From assembly GCA_025922915.1 (NCBI GenBank), contig JAICGY010000003.1, forward strand, positions 1 to 33,204: a stretch of DNA of 33,204 bases, given 5' to 3'. Shown piece after piece: positions 1 to 8,670 of the stretch (position 1 is its first letter; the number at the start of each line of letters is the position of its first letter). Position numbers and translations under genes: made by a program. Below the pieces are notes generated by a model, which searched no databases, was not told the DNA's origin, and saw only the letters and a program-made list of their open reading frames with translations. Source of the DNA: Candidatus Methylomirabilota bacterium. Its GTDB lineage: Bacteria; Methylomirabilota; Methylomirabilia; Rokubacteriales; CSP1-6.

Positions 1-516
1 GCCGAGCAGCCGGCGATCGCGGCCGGCTGCGCCCGCTGGCTCGTGGCCCAGGCCCGCGGCCGGCGCGAGGAGGCGGCCGATCTGCTGATCGCGCCCGACG
101 TCGGCCCGACGCTGCTCGTGCGGGTGACGCCGGAGACGGTGGCGGCGCCGGAACCGCTCTGGCGCCTGCTGCGCCGCGAGCTGCTCCACGTCGCCGACAT
201 GCTCGATCCGGCATTCGGCTACGAGACGGCGCTCCCCCCGGGCGCGGCCGGGCCCGGGCGCGCCGGGGGGATCCGGGAGAGCTACCGGGTGCTGTGGAAC
301 GCCTGGGTGGACGGCCGCCTGGTCCGGCGCGGCGCGCTGCCCGCGACGGCCCGGGGCGAGCGCCTCGCCGACTTCCTGCGCGCGTTTCCCCATCTGGGGG
401 CCGGCGCCGAGGCGGCCTTCGACCGTGTCTTCGACGGGGCCCGGCTGACGCACGCCGCGCTCATGGCCGTCGCGGCCGGCGAGCCGGTGGGCGCGCCGAC
501 CACCGCCGGACGGTGA
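1..516 (+). CDS. hypothetical protein, 5'-truncated by window edge (frame open from base 1; GTG possible at 43)
   Basis: Frame +1 open from window start to TGA 514-516; stop overlaps the next gene's GTG (GTGA). No family recognised. Confidence 0.5.
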   Translation, partial: AEQPAIAAGCARWLVAQARGRREEAADLLIAPDVGPTLLVRVTPETVAAPEPLWRLLRRELLHVADMLDPAFGYETALPPGAAGPGRAGGIRESYRVLWNAWVDGRLVRRGALPATARGERLADFLRAFPHLGAGAEAAFDRVFDGARLTHAALMAVAAGEPVGAPTTAGR

Positions 517-950
517 CGCCGCGGGGAGGGGTCTTGCCGAGCGCGCGGCGGGCGCTCGGGGTCGCGTTCCGCACCGTCCACATCGCGAGCTTCGGCGCGC
601 TGCTCGGCGGGCTGCTCTTCGCGGGCGACCCCGAGCGTCTGGGGCCGTGGCTCCTGGCGACGGCCCTCTCCGGCGGGGCGCTCGTCGCTCTCGAGCTGGC
701 GTCGACGTGCGCCTGGCTCACGACCGTGAAGGGGCTCGTCGTCGTGGTGAAGCTGGCGCTCCTGGCGGCGATCACCATCGTCCCCGAGCACCGGGTGACG
801 ATCCTCTTCCTCGTCGTCGTCCTCGCCTCGGTCAGCTCGCACATGCCGGCGCGGTACCGTCACCACCAGCTCGTGGCGGCGTGGCGGGCGCTGGAAGACC
901 CCCGGAGCCGGCTCGGACGGAGCCGGCGTCGGCATCGCGCTACGGTGTGA
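513..950 (+). CDS. small multi-pass membrane protein, hypothetical
   Basis: GTG 513 overlapping upstream stop; hydrophobic segments (VHIASFGALLGGLLFAG, LLATALSGGALVALEL, GLVVVVKLALLAAITIV, VTILFLVVVLASVSSHMPARYRHH). Confidence 0.55.
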   Translation: MTPRGGVLPSARRALGVAFRTVHIASFGALLGGLLFAGDPERLGPWLLATALSGGALVALELASTCAWLTTVKGLVVVVKLALLAAITIVPEHRVTILFLVVVLASVSSHMPARYRHHQLVAAWRALEDPRSRLGRSRRRHRATV

Positions 951-2574
951 ACGGCTCCTGCCCGGCCGACGGCAGCAGGCCGGGCGACGCGCCCGCCCGC
1001 AGCTCGGCGATGAGCTGGTCGAGCCGCGCCGACGTGTCGCGCACGTACTCGTACAGGTGCTTGTGCATGAGGGCGAGCGTCACCGCGTCGCGCAGGGCGC
1101 GCGGCCGCCGGCACGCCGTCTCCAGGAGCATCGAGAAGGTCAGCCACGCCCGCCGCGGCGACGCCGCGAGCATGCAGGTCCACAGCACGCGCAGGAAGAG
1201 GGCCAGGTCGCCCCGCCCGGCCAGCAGCCGCGTCGAGAGCAGCGCGCCCCGGCCCAGGATCAGCGCCATCGCCCGCCGCCGGTAGCTGGCGTGGTCGTAC
1301 AGGCGGGTGAGCAGGTGCCGGTAGCCCTCGTAGAGCTGCAGCCGGGACATCCCGCCCGGGACGACGTTGGTGAAGACGAACTGGTCGCCCACGGACTCCG
1401 CGATCAGCCGCCCCGCCTTCTGGAGCCGCGCGTGGAGCGGGGTCTTGGGCAGCGCGTTCAGCATGCCCGTCATCGAGATCGGGATCCGCGCCTCCTGGAT
1501 GAACCGGAAGTGCTCCTCGAAGACGGAGGGGTCGTCGTTGTCGAACCCCACGATCATGCCGGCCATGACCTGGATGCCGGCCGCCTGGATCCGGTGCACG
1601 GAGGTCAGCAGATCCTCCCGGGTGTTCTGAACCTTGCCCGACTCCTGCAGGCTCGCCGTCCGCGGCGACTCGATGCCGACGAAGATGGTCGAGAAGTGGG
1701 CCTGCTTCATGAGCTCCAGCAGCTCGGCGTCCTGCGCGACGTTGAGGCTCACCTCGGTCATGAACTCCACCGGATAGCCGCGGGCCGCCTGCCATGCCGC
1801 CAGCGCCCGGAGGAGGGCCTTGGCCTCCCGCTTGTTGCCGATGAAGTTGTCGTCGACCACGAAGATGTTGGAGACGCCGAGGGCATGAATGGCCTCCACC
1901 TCGGCCATCACCTGCGCCACCGACTTCGTGCGCGGGCGCCGCCCGTACATCACGATGATGTCGCAGAACTCGCACGTGAACGGGCAGCCCCGCGCGAACT
2001 GTATCGTCATGGTCCGGTAGCGGTCGACCTTGAGCAGGTCGAAGCGGGGCACCGGCGAGTCGAGCATGCTCGGCTTCTCCCCCTCGTGGTACTCGGCCTG
2101 CCAGGCGCCCGCGCCGTACTCGCGCAGGAACTGCGCCCAGGTGTGCTCCACCTCGCCCACGAAGAGGACGTCCACCCGCCCGCGCAGCTCCTCGGGGCAC
2201 AGCGTCGCGAACGGTCCGCCGGCGACGACGAAGCGGCCGCGCCGGCGGAAGGCCGCGGCGAGCTCGAAGATCCGCGGCTTGTGGACGACGTAGCCGGTGA
2301 TCCCGACGATGTCGGCGTCGGTGTCGAAATCGACCGGTTCCACGTTCTCGTCGCACAGAACGACCTCGTGCCCGACCGGCGTGAGCGCGGCCACCGTCGG
2401 CAGGGCGAGGTTGGGGAAGACGCAGCGCTTGCCGAGGCTGGGCAGGACGCGGTCGAAGGTCCAGAACGACTCGGGGTTCCGGGGGGCGATCAGCAGGATC
2501 TTGATGACGGGCCTCCTCCGCGGCGTGGTCCGACGCTCGGCGCCACCGGGCGAGCCGGGTATGACCTGCATCAT
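940..2574 (-). CDS. B12-binding domain-containing radical SAM protein (DUF4070 / HpnP-like family)
   Basis: N-terminal 'IKILLIAPRNPESFWTFDRVLPSLGKRCVFPNLALPTVAAL' cobalamin-binding-type domain; radical SAM motif 'FARGCPFTCEFCDI' (CxxxCxxC); 'FVGIESPR', 'AGIQVMAGMIVGFD'. Start taken as ATG 2574; the real start may be nearer 2508. Confidence 0.85.
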   Translation of the reverse strand: MMQVIPGSPGGAERRTTPRRRPVIKILLIAPRNPESFWTFDRVLPSLGKRCVFPNLALPTVAALTPVGHEVVLCDENVEPVDFDTDADIVGITGYVVHKPRIFELAAAFRRRGRFVVAGGPFATLCPEELRGRVDVLFVGEVEHTWAQFLREYGAGAWQAEYHEGEKPSMLDSPVPRFDLLKVDRYRTMTIQFARGCPFTCEFCDIIVMYGRRPRTKSVAQVMAEVEAIHALGVSNIFVVDDNFIGNKREAKALLRALAAWQAARGYPVEFMTEVSLNVAQDAELLELMKQAHFSTIFVGIESPRTASLQESGKVQNTREDLLTSVHRIQAAGIQVMAGMIVGFDNDDPSVFEEHFRFIQEARIPISMTGMLNALPKTPLHARLQKAGRLIAESVGDQFVFTNVVPGGMSRLQLYEGYRHLLTRLYDHASYRRRAMALILGRGALLSTRLLAGRGDLALFLRVLWTCMLAASPRRAWLTFSMLLETACRRPRALRDAVTLALMHKHLYEYVRDTSARLDQLIAELRAGASPGLLPSAGQEPFTP

Positions 2575-2593
2575 ACCCTCGGCCCGGGCCCGA

Positions 2594-2606
2594 CGCGAAA
2601 TTCGCG
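2594..2606. promoter_or_regulatory. 13-bp palindrome CGCGAAATTCGCG in divergent intergenic region (candidate operator)
   Basis: Perfect 6-bp arms around one central base, between the divergent radical SAM and badI-like genes. Confidence 0.4.
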
Positions 2607-2623
2607 GTGGTAGAGTAAGGTCC

Positions 2624-2650
2624 GCCGCCCGGCGCGCGACGCCGGGCGGC
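2624..2650. promoter_or_regulatory. perfect 11-bp inverted repeat (GCCGCCCGGCG-CGCGA-CGCCGGGCGGC) upstream of badI-like gene
   Basis: Exact complementarity read from sequence; ends 23 nt before the ATG at 2674. Confidence 0.45.
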
Positions 2651-2673
2651 CACGTCCGACTCCCGGAGGCCGC

Positions 2674-3459
2674 ATGACGTACACCGACGTCCTCTACGAC
2701 AAGCGCGACGGCGTCGCCTGGATCACGATCAACCGGCCCGAGGTGCGCAACGCCTTCCGCACGCGGACCGTCCACGAGCTCACCGACGCCTTCCAGGACG
2801 CCCGCTTCGACCCCGCCATCGGCGTGGTGGTCCTGACGGGCGCGGGGGACAAGGCCTTCTGCTCCGGCGGCGACCAGAAGGAGCGCGGCGCCGGCGGCTA
2901 CTCGGCCGACGGCCAGCGCCCGATGAACGTCGACGCCCTGCACACGGCCATCCGGCACTGTCCCAAGCCCGTCATCGCCATGGTGAACGGGTTCGCCATC
3001 GGCGGTGGCCACGTGCTGCACGTGCTCTGCGACCTGTCGATCGCCGCCGACACCGCGGTGTTCGGCCAGACCGGCCCGCGCGTGGGCAGCGTGGACGCCG
3101 GGCACGGCACGGGCTACCTGGCCCGGGTCGTGGGGGAGAAGAAGGCGCGCGAGATCTGGTACCTGTGCCGGCAGTACTCGGCGCAGGAGGCGCTGGCCAT
3201 GGGCCTCGTCAACAAGGTGGTGCCCGCCCGGGATCTGCGGGCCGAGGTCGAGCAGTGGTGCAAGGAGCTGCTCGAGAAGAGCCCGACCGCGCTCGCCCTC
3301 GCCAAGCAGTCGTTCAACATCGACTCCGAGCCCCGGGCCGGCGTGGCGGAGTTCGCGTCCACGGCACTCAACCTCTACTACCAGACGCCGGAGGCGATGG
3401 AGGGCCGGAACGCGTTCGTCGAGAAGCGGCCGGTCGACTTCAAGAAGTTCCGGGCGTAA
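2674..3459 (+). CDS. badI: 2-ketocyclohexanecarboxyl-CoA hydrolase-like (BadI/MenB-type crotonase)
   Basis: '[36 protein letters not shown]', '[40 protein letters not shown]', '[13 protein letters not shown]' resemble BadI closely; MenB (DHNA-CoA synthase) is the alternative. Confidence 0.75.
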   Translation: MTYTDVLYDKRDGVAWITINRPEVRNAFRTRTVHELTDAFQDARFDPAIGVVVLTGAGDKAFCSGGDQKERGAGGYSADGQRPMNVDALHTAIRHCPKPVIAMVNGFAIGGGHVLHVLCDLSIAADTAVFGQTGPRVGSVDAGHGTGYLARVVGEKKAREIWYLCRQYSAQEALAMGLVNKVVPARDLRAEVEQWCKELLEKSPTALALAKQSFNIDSEPRAGVAEFASTALNLYYQTPEAMEGRNAFVEKRPVDFKKFRA

Positions 3460-5106
3460 GTGGCGACGTTCGACACCGATCTCACCGCCGAGCGGATCCG
3501 CGAGTGCACGGCGCGCGGGTTCTGGCGGCAGGAGAGCGTCGAGCTCTACCTCGACCGGTGGGCGACCCGGCGGCCGGACCGGACGGCCATGGTGGACGGG
3601 GCGGGCCGGTGCACGTACGCGGAGCTCGCGCGGACCGTGGAGCGGGTCGCGCACGGCCTGGCCGCTCACGGCGTCGAGCGCGGGCGGGCCGTCTCCTGCC
3701 AGCTGCCCAACTGGAGCGAGTTCATCGTGGTGCTGCTGGCCGCCGCCCGCCTGGGCGCCGTCGTGAACCCGATCCCGCCCATCTACCGCGCCAGCGAGCT
3801 CCGCTTCATGCTGAACCGTCTCGAGTCGTGCGTGGTCGTCATCCCGGGCACCTTCCGGGGATTCGACCACGTCGCGATGCTCGCCGCCCTCCGGCCCGAG
3901 CTCCCGCGCGTCGAGCACGTCTTCGTGGCGCGGGGTGAGCCCGGCGAGAGCATGCGGCCGTTCGGCGCGCTCACGGAGACGGTGTGGGAGGCCCGGGCCG
4001 GCCGGCGCGGGCTGCCCGGCACTGATCCCGACCAGGTGAACGAGGTCATCTTCACCTCCGGCACCACCGGCGAGCCGAAGGGGGTCATGCACACGCCGAA
4101 CACGGTGCTCGCCATCGTGCACCCGGTGATCGAGCGGCTGCAGCTCTCCGAGCGCGACGTGATCCTCATGTCGTCGACCTTCGCCCACCAGACGGGCTAC
4201 CTCTACGGCTACTGCCTGACCCTCGTGCTCGGCGCCACCGGCGTGTGGCTGGACGTCTGGAACCCGACGGCGGCGGCCCGGCTCATCGAGGCCGAGCGCG
4301 TGACCTTCACCATGGGGGCCACGCCCTTCCTCCACGACCTGACGTACGTGCCGGCCACCCACGACCTCTCGTCGCTGCGCGTCTTCATTTCGGCGGGGGC
4401 GCCGATCCCCCGGCCGCTCGTGCGCGACGCGCGCGCCCGGCTCGGCTGCGCCATCTCGCCCGGCTGGGGAATGACGGAGAACGGCCTGGTGACCTGCAAC
4501 GGCCTGGGCGACCCGGAGGAGAAGGTCTTCACGACCGACGGCCACCCGGTGCGCGGCATGGAGCTCCGCATCGTCGACGGCGACGGGCAGAGCGTGCCGC
4601 CGGGCGGCGAGGGGGAGCTGCTCGTGCGCGGCCCCTCGCAGTTCGTCGGGTACTTCAAGCGGCCCGACTTCACCCGGGAGTCCTACACCGCCGAGGGCTG
4701 GTTCCGGACCGGCGACCGCGGCCGCCTCGACGCCGACGGCTACCTCGCGATCACCGGACGCTCCAAGGACCTCATCATCCGGGGGGGCGAGAACATCCCG
4801 GTCGCGGAGATCGAGAACGTCCTCTTCACGCACCCCAAGATCGCGGGCGTGGCCGTGGTGGGGATGCCGGACGCGCGGCTCGGCGAGCGCGCCTGCGCCT
4901 GCGTCGTCCCGAAGCCCGGCGAGTCGCTCACGCTGGCCGAGCTGGTGGCGTGGCTCGAGGGCCGGCAGCTGGCGCGCCAGAAGTTCCCCGAGCGCCTGGA
5001 GCTCGTGGCCGAGTTCCCGATGACCCCGAGCGGCAAGGTCCAGAAGTTCCGCCTCCGCGAGCTCGTCGCCGACCGGCTGGTGGCGGAGCGGGCGCCGCGG
5101 GCCTGA
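3460..5106 (+). CDS. AMP-dependent acyl-CoA ligase, cyclohexanecarboxylate-CoA ligase-like
   Basis: AMP-binding motif 'VIFTSGTTGEPKGVMHT', 'GWGMTENG', 'GWFRTGDRGRLDADGYLAITGRSKDLIIRGGENI', 'TPSGKVQKF'; 'PNWSEFIVVLLAAARLGAVVNPIPPIYR...TFRGFDH' typical of AliA/short-chain ligase group. Confidence 0.85.
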   Translation: MATFDTDLTAERIRECTARGFWRQESVELYLDRWATRRPDRTAMVDGAGRCTYAELARTVERVAHGLAAHGVERGRAVSCQLPNWSEFIVVLLAAARLGAVVNPIPPIYRASELRFMLNRLESCVVVIPGTFRGFDHVAMLAALRPELPRVEHVFVARGEPGESMRPFGALTETVWEARAGRRGLPGTDPDQVNEVIFTSGTTGEPKGVMHTPNTVLAIVHPVIERLQLSERDVILMSSTFAHQTGYLYGYCLTLVLGATGVWLDVWNPTAAARLIEAERVTFTMGATPFLHDLTYVPATHDLSSLRVFISAGAPIPRPLVRDARARLGCAISPGWGMTENGLVTCNGLGDPEEKVFTTDGHPVRGMELRIVDGDGQSVPPGGEGELLVRGPSQFVGYFKRPDFTRESYTAEGWFRTGDRGRLDADGYLAITGRSKDLIIRGGENIPVAEIENVLFTHPKIAGVAVVGMPDARLGERACACVVPKPGESLTLAELVAWLEGRQLARQKFPERLELVAEFPMTPSGKVQKFRLRELVADRLVAERAPRA

Positions 5107-5109
5107 GCG

Positions 5110-5874
5110 GTGGCGCCCTGGTACTCGCTGGCCGGACGGGTCGCCCTCGTGACCGGCGCCAGCCGCGGGCTCGGCGCCGCCACCGCGGCCGCGCTGGCCG
5201 AGGCGGGCGCGGCGGTGGGCTGCGCGGCGCGGACGGTGGACGGCGTCGAGGCCACCGCGAAGGGGATCCGCGAGCGCGGCGGCCGGGCGCACGCCGTCGC
5301 GCTCGACGTGACCCGCGCCGACCAGGTGGCCGCGACCGTGCGCGCCGTCGAGCAGGCGCTCGGTCCCGTCGACATCCTGGTCAACAACGCCGGCATCACG
5401 CTCGAGAAGAAGACCGTCGACGTCACCGACGCCGAGTGGGAGCGCGTGCTGACCACGAACCTCACGTCGATGTTCCGCCTGGCCCGGGCGGTGGCGCCGG
5501 GAATGCTGGAGCGCCGGCGGGGCAAGATCATCAACGTCGGGTCCATGTACGGGGTGATCGGCGTCGCCCGCTACGCCGCCTACTGCGCGAGCAAGGCGGG
5601 GGTCGACGGCCTGACCCGCAGCCTCGCCGTCGAGTGGGCCCGGCACGGCGTGCAGGTCAACTGCGTGGCCCCGGGCTACGTCAACACGGAGATCTCGCGG
5701 CCGGCGCTGGCCGACCCGCGGACGCGCGAGCTCTTCCTGTCGAAGATCCCCGCGCGTCGCATCGGCGAGCCCGAGGACGTGGGGCCGCTCGTCGTCTACC
5801 TGGCCTCCCCGGCCTCCGACCACATGACCGGGCAGACGCTCTACCTCGACGGCGGCCAGACGATCGCCTGGTGA
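5110..5874 (+). CDS. SDR family oxidoreductase (FabG-like)
   Basis: TGxxxGxG 'TGASRGLG', 'NNAG', Ser...YxxxK 'YAAYCASKAG'; GTG start. Confidence 0.9.
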   Translation: MAPWYSLAGRVALVTGASRGLGAATAAALAEAGAAVGCAARTVDGVEATAKGIRERGGRAHAVALDVTRADQVAATVRAVEQALGPVDILVNNAGITLEKKTVDVTDAEWERVLTTNLTSMFRLARAVAPGMLERRRGKIINVGSMYGVIGVARYAAYCASKAGVDGLTRSLAVEWARHGVQVNCVAPGYVNTEISRPALADPRTRELFLSKIPARRIGEPEDVGPLVVYLASPASDHMTGQTLYLDGGQTIAW

Positions 5875-5908
5875 CCGCCCCGGATCCACCACGAGAGGAG
5901 ATCGCGCG

Positions 5909-6706
5909 ATGGAGCTGAACCTGGCCGGCAAGAGCGTGATCGTCACGGGCGGCGGCTCGAACATCGGGCGCGCCATCAGCCTCGCGTTCGCCCGCGAGGG
6001 CTGCCGGGTCACCATCGCCGAGATCGACGAGGCGCAGGGCCGGAAGGTGGCGGGGGAGGCCGAGAAGCAGGGGGCGCCGGCGGCGGTCGCCGTCCGCACC
6101 GACGTGACGCGCTGGGAATCGGTGCAGGCGATGGTGAAGGGCGTGGAGGGCCGCTTCGGCGGCGTGGACGTGCTCGTGAACAACGTCGGCTGGACGCTCG
6201 ACCGGCTCTTCGTGGAGAAGACGCGCGAGGAGTGGGAGAAGGAGATCCAGCTGAACCTGTGGGGGATGATCAACTGCACGCGCGCCGTGCTCGACGGCAT
6301 GATCGCCCGGCAGGCCGGCGCCATCGTCAGCATGGGGTCCGACGCCGGGCGCATGGGCGAGTTCCGCGAGGGCGTCTACGCCGCGTGCAAGGCCGGTGTC
6401 ATCGCGCTCAGCAAGAGCCTGGCGCGCGAGGTCGGACGGTACGGGATCCGCCTCAACGTCGTGTGCCCGGGAATGACGATGCCGGAGTCCGACGAGGAGA
6501 TCAGCGGGCTCAGCATGTGGGCGGCCGACGTCAACCGGCAGTGGCAGACGCCGGAGATGAAGGCGCGCATCGCCAAGGTGTACCCCCTGCGCCGGGTCGC
6601 GCGCCCGGGAGACATCACCGGCGCCGTCGTGTTCCTGGCCTCCGACGCGGCGGGGTTCATCACGGGGCAGACGCTCTCGGTGAGCGGCGGCTACACGATG
6701 ATGTGA
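5909..6706 (+). CDS. badH: SDR family oxidoreductase, BadH-like (2-hydroxycyclohexanecarboxyl-CoA dehydrogenase candidate)
   Basis: 'TGGGSNIG', 'NNVGW', 'SMGSDAGRMGEFREGVYAACKAGVIALSKSLARE...NVVCPG', C-term 'GFITGQTLSVSGGYTMM'; good RBS (GAGAGGAGA). Confidence 0.7.
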   Translation: MELNLAGKSVIVTGGGSNIGRAISLAFAREGCRVTIAEIDEAQGRKVAGEAEKQGAPAAVAVRTDVTRWESVQAMVKGVEGRFGGVDVLVNNVGWTLDRLFVEKTREEWEKEIQLNLWGMINCTRAVLDGMIARQAGAIVSMGSDAGRMGEFREGVYAACKAGVIALSKSLAREVGRYGIRLNVVCPGMTMPESDEEISGLSMWAADVNRQWQTPEMKARIAKVYPLRRVARPGDITGAVVFLASDAAGFITGQTLSVSGGYTMM

Positions 6707-6725
6707 GGCCGGACAGGAGAGGCCA

Positions 6726-7511
6726 ATGGAGCTCAGTGCCGTGACGTACAGCGCCAAGGACGGGGTGGCCCGGATCGGGCTCGCGCGCCCCGACCACCTC
6801 AACGCGATCAGCCCCGCGCTGCTGGAGGATCTTGACCGCGTGTGCGAGGCCGTCGAGCGCGACCCCGGCGTCCGCGTGGTCACGCTCACGGCCGCCGGGC
6901 GGGCCTTCTGCGCGGGGGCCGACCTCAAGACGGTCCGGGAGCTGTCGCCCGATCCGGCGCGCTGGGCCGTCTTCATGCGGCTCTGGCACCGGGTGTTCAA
7001 CCGGGTCGAGGCGCTGCCGGTGCCCGTCATCGCGGGCGTGCACGGCCTGGCCCTGGCCGGCGGCCTGGAGCTGGTCCTGGTCGCCGACCTCGTCGTGGCC
7101 GACGAGGCCGCGCGGCTCGGCGACCAGCACGCCAACTTCGGCCTCGTGGCGGGGGGTGGCGGTAGCCAGCGGCTGCCGCGGCTGATCGGTGCCCGCCGGG
7201 CCAAGGAGCTCATGCTGCTGGGCGGCTGGCTGAGCGCGGGCGAGGCGCTGGCGTGGGGCCTCGTCAACCGCGTCGTCCCGACCGGGACGGTGAACGCTGC
7301 GGTGGAGGAGATGGCCGCGCGCCTGGCCGCCCTGAGCGGCTCGGCGAGCCGCACGGTGAAGGCGCTGGTCAACCGCGCCGTCGACACGGACCTCACGAGC
7401 GGCCTCGAGATGGAGCTGCACCTGGTGGCCGCCCACATGCGCACCGCCGACGCCGCCGAGGGGCTCGCCGCCTTCGCCGAGAAGCGCAAGCCCGTGTTCA
7501 CGACGTCGTAG
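6726..7511 (+). CDS. enoyl-CoA hydratase/isomerase family protein (BadK position)
   Basis: Crotonase fold motifs 'AFCAGADLK', 'VHGLALAGGLELVLVADLVVA', 'GGGGSQRLPRLIGARRAKELMLLG'; RBS GGACAGGAGAGG. Confidence 0.85.
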   Translation: MELSAVTYSAKDGVARIGLARPDHLNAISPALLEDLDRVCEAVERDPGVRVVTLTAAGRAFCAGADLKTVRELSPDPARWAVFMRLWHRVFNRVEALPVPVIAGVHGLALAGGLELVLVADLVVADEAARLGDQHANFGLVAGGGGSQRLPRLIGARRAKELMLLGGWLSAGEALAWGLVNRVVPTGTVNAAVEEMAARLAALSGSASRTVKALVNRAVDTDLTSGLEMELHLVAAHMRTADAAEGLAAFAEKRKPVFTTS

Positions 7512-7522
7512 CCGAGGCGAGG

Positions 7523-8668
7523 ATGGACCTGGCATTCAGCCCCGAGCAGGAAGAGCTGATCCGGACGCTGCGGAGCTTCGCCCGCAAGGAGCTGGCGCCG
7601 CACTCCGGGACGTGGGACCGGAGCGGGCAGTTTCCGCGGGAGGCCTGGCGCCAGATGGGCGAGCTCGGCCTGCTCGGCCTCCGGACGCCCGCGGCCTACG
7701 GCGGGCAGGAGGCGGATTACCTGACGTTCGGCATCGCCATGGCGGAGATCGGGCGCGGAGACTTCAGCTGCACCTACGGCATCCAGCTCGCCGGGCTGGC
7801 GGGCGAGATCCTCGGCCGGAACGGGACCGAGGAGATCAAGACCCGCTGGCTGCCGCCCACCGCGCGCGGCGAGACCGTCATCGCGCTGGCGCTGACCGAG
7901 CCCGGCGTGGGCTCCGACGCGGCCAGCCTCGCGTGCCGGGCGGAGCGCGACGGCGACGCGTACCTCATCACCGGGGAGAAGTCCGGCATCAGCCTCGGCA
8001 TGGTGGCCGAGGCCGCGATCGTCTTCGCGCGGACCGATCCGGCCGGCCGCGCGCGCGGCGTGACCGCCTTTCTCGTCCCGCTCGACCTGCCCGGCGTCTC
8101 TCGCAGCCCGCTCCGCGACATGGGCAGCCGCGCCATCGCGCGCGCGGTGCTGACGTTCGACCGCGTGCGCGTGGACGCCTCGCACCGGCTCGGACCGGAA
8201 GGCACCGGGTTCTACCAGGTCATGCAGGGCTTCGACTACAACCGCGTCGGCATCGCCCTGGCCAGCCTGGGGGCCGCGCAGGTGTCGGTCGAGGAGACGA
8301 TGGCCTACGTCAAGGAGCGCCAGGCGTTCGGCCGGTCGCTCGCGAGCTTCGAGGGCGTCTCCTTCGCCATCGCCGAGGCCGCCACGCACCTCGAGGCCTG
8401 CCGGTGGCTCTGCTACCGCGCGCTCTGGCTGGCCGACCAGGGCCAGCCCTACACCAAGGAATCGGCCATGACCAAGTGGTGGGGGCCCCGGCTCGCCGTC
8501 GAGACCATCCACCAGTGCCTGCTGCTCCACGGCCACTACGGCTACACCGACGAGCTGCCCTTCGAGCAGCGGATGCGTGACGTCATCGGCCTCGAGATCG
8601 GCGACGGGACGGCCGAGGTCATGAAGCTGGTCGTCGCCCGCCAGCTGCTGGGCCGCGATCGGCTCTGA
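7523..8668 (+). CDS. acyl-CoA dehydrogenase (cyclohexanecarboxyl-CoA dehydrogenase/AliB-like)
   Basis: 'ALTEPGVGSDAASLACRAERDGDAYLITGEKSGIS', 'YVKERQAFGRSLASFEGV', 'HGHYGYTDELPFEQRMRDVIGLEIGDGTAEVMKLVVARQLLGR'. Confidence 0.88.
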   Translation: MDLAFSPEQEELIRTLRSFARKELAPHSGTWDRSGQFPREAWRQMGELGLLGLRTPAAYGGQEADYLTFGIAMAEIGRGDFSCTYGIQLAGLAGEILGRNGTEEIKTRWLPPTARGETVIALALTEPGVGSDAASLACRAERDGDAYLITGEKSGISLGMVAEAAIVFARTDPAGRARGVTAFLVPLDLPGVSRSPLRDMGSRAIARAVLTFDRVRVDASHRLGPEGTGFYQVMQGFDYNRVGIALASLGAAQVSVEETMAYVKERQAFGRSLASFEGVSFAIAEAATHLEACRWLCYRALWLADQGQPYTKESAMTKWWGPRLAVETIHQCLLLHGHYGYTDELPFEQRMRDVIGLEIGDGTAEVMKLVVARQLLGRDRL

Positions 8669-8670
8669 TC

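Noticed and set aside
1057-2613. 518-aa plus-strand ORF opposite the radical SAM gene
   Set aside because: Shadow ORF rich in Arg/Gln/His/Pro; the sense radical SAM protein has the CxxxCxxC motif and family features.
2674-5106. MenB-MenE (menaquinone) interpretation of the crotonase + ligase pair
   Set aside because: The adjacent SDRs, second crotonase and acyl-CoA dehydrogenase, and the BadI-like sequence details, fit alicyclic-acid degradation better; kept as the alternative to test.
940-6354. 1804-aa minus-strand ORF spanning the acyl-CoA operon
   Set aside because: Only the last ~545 codons (940-2574) are protein-like; the upstream part is Arg/His/Pro-rich antisense to well-supported + strand genes, a GC-rich codon artefact.
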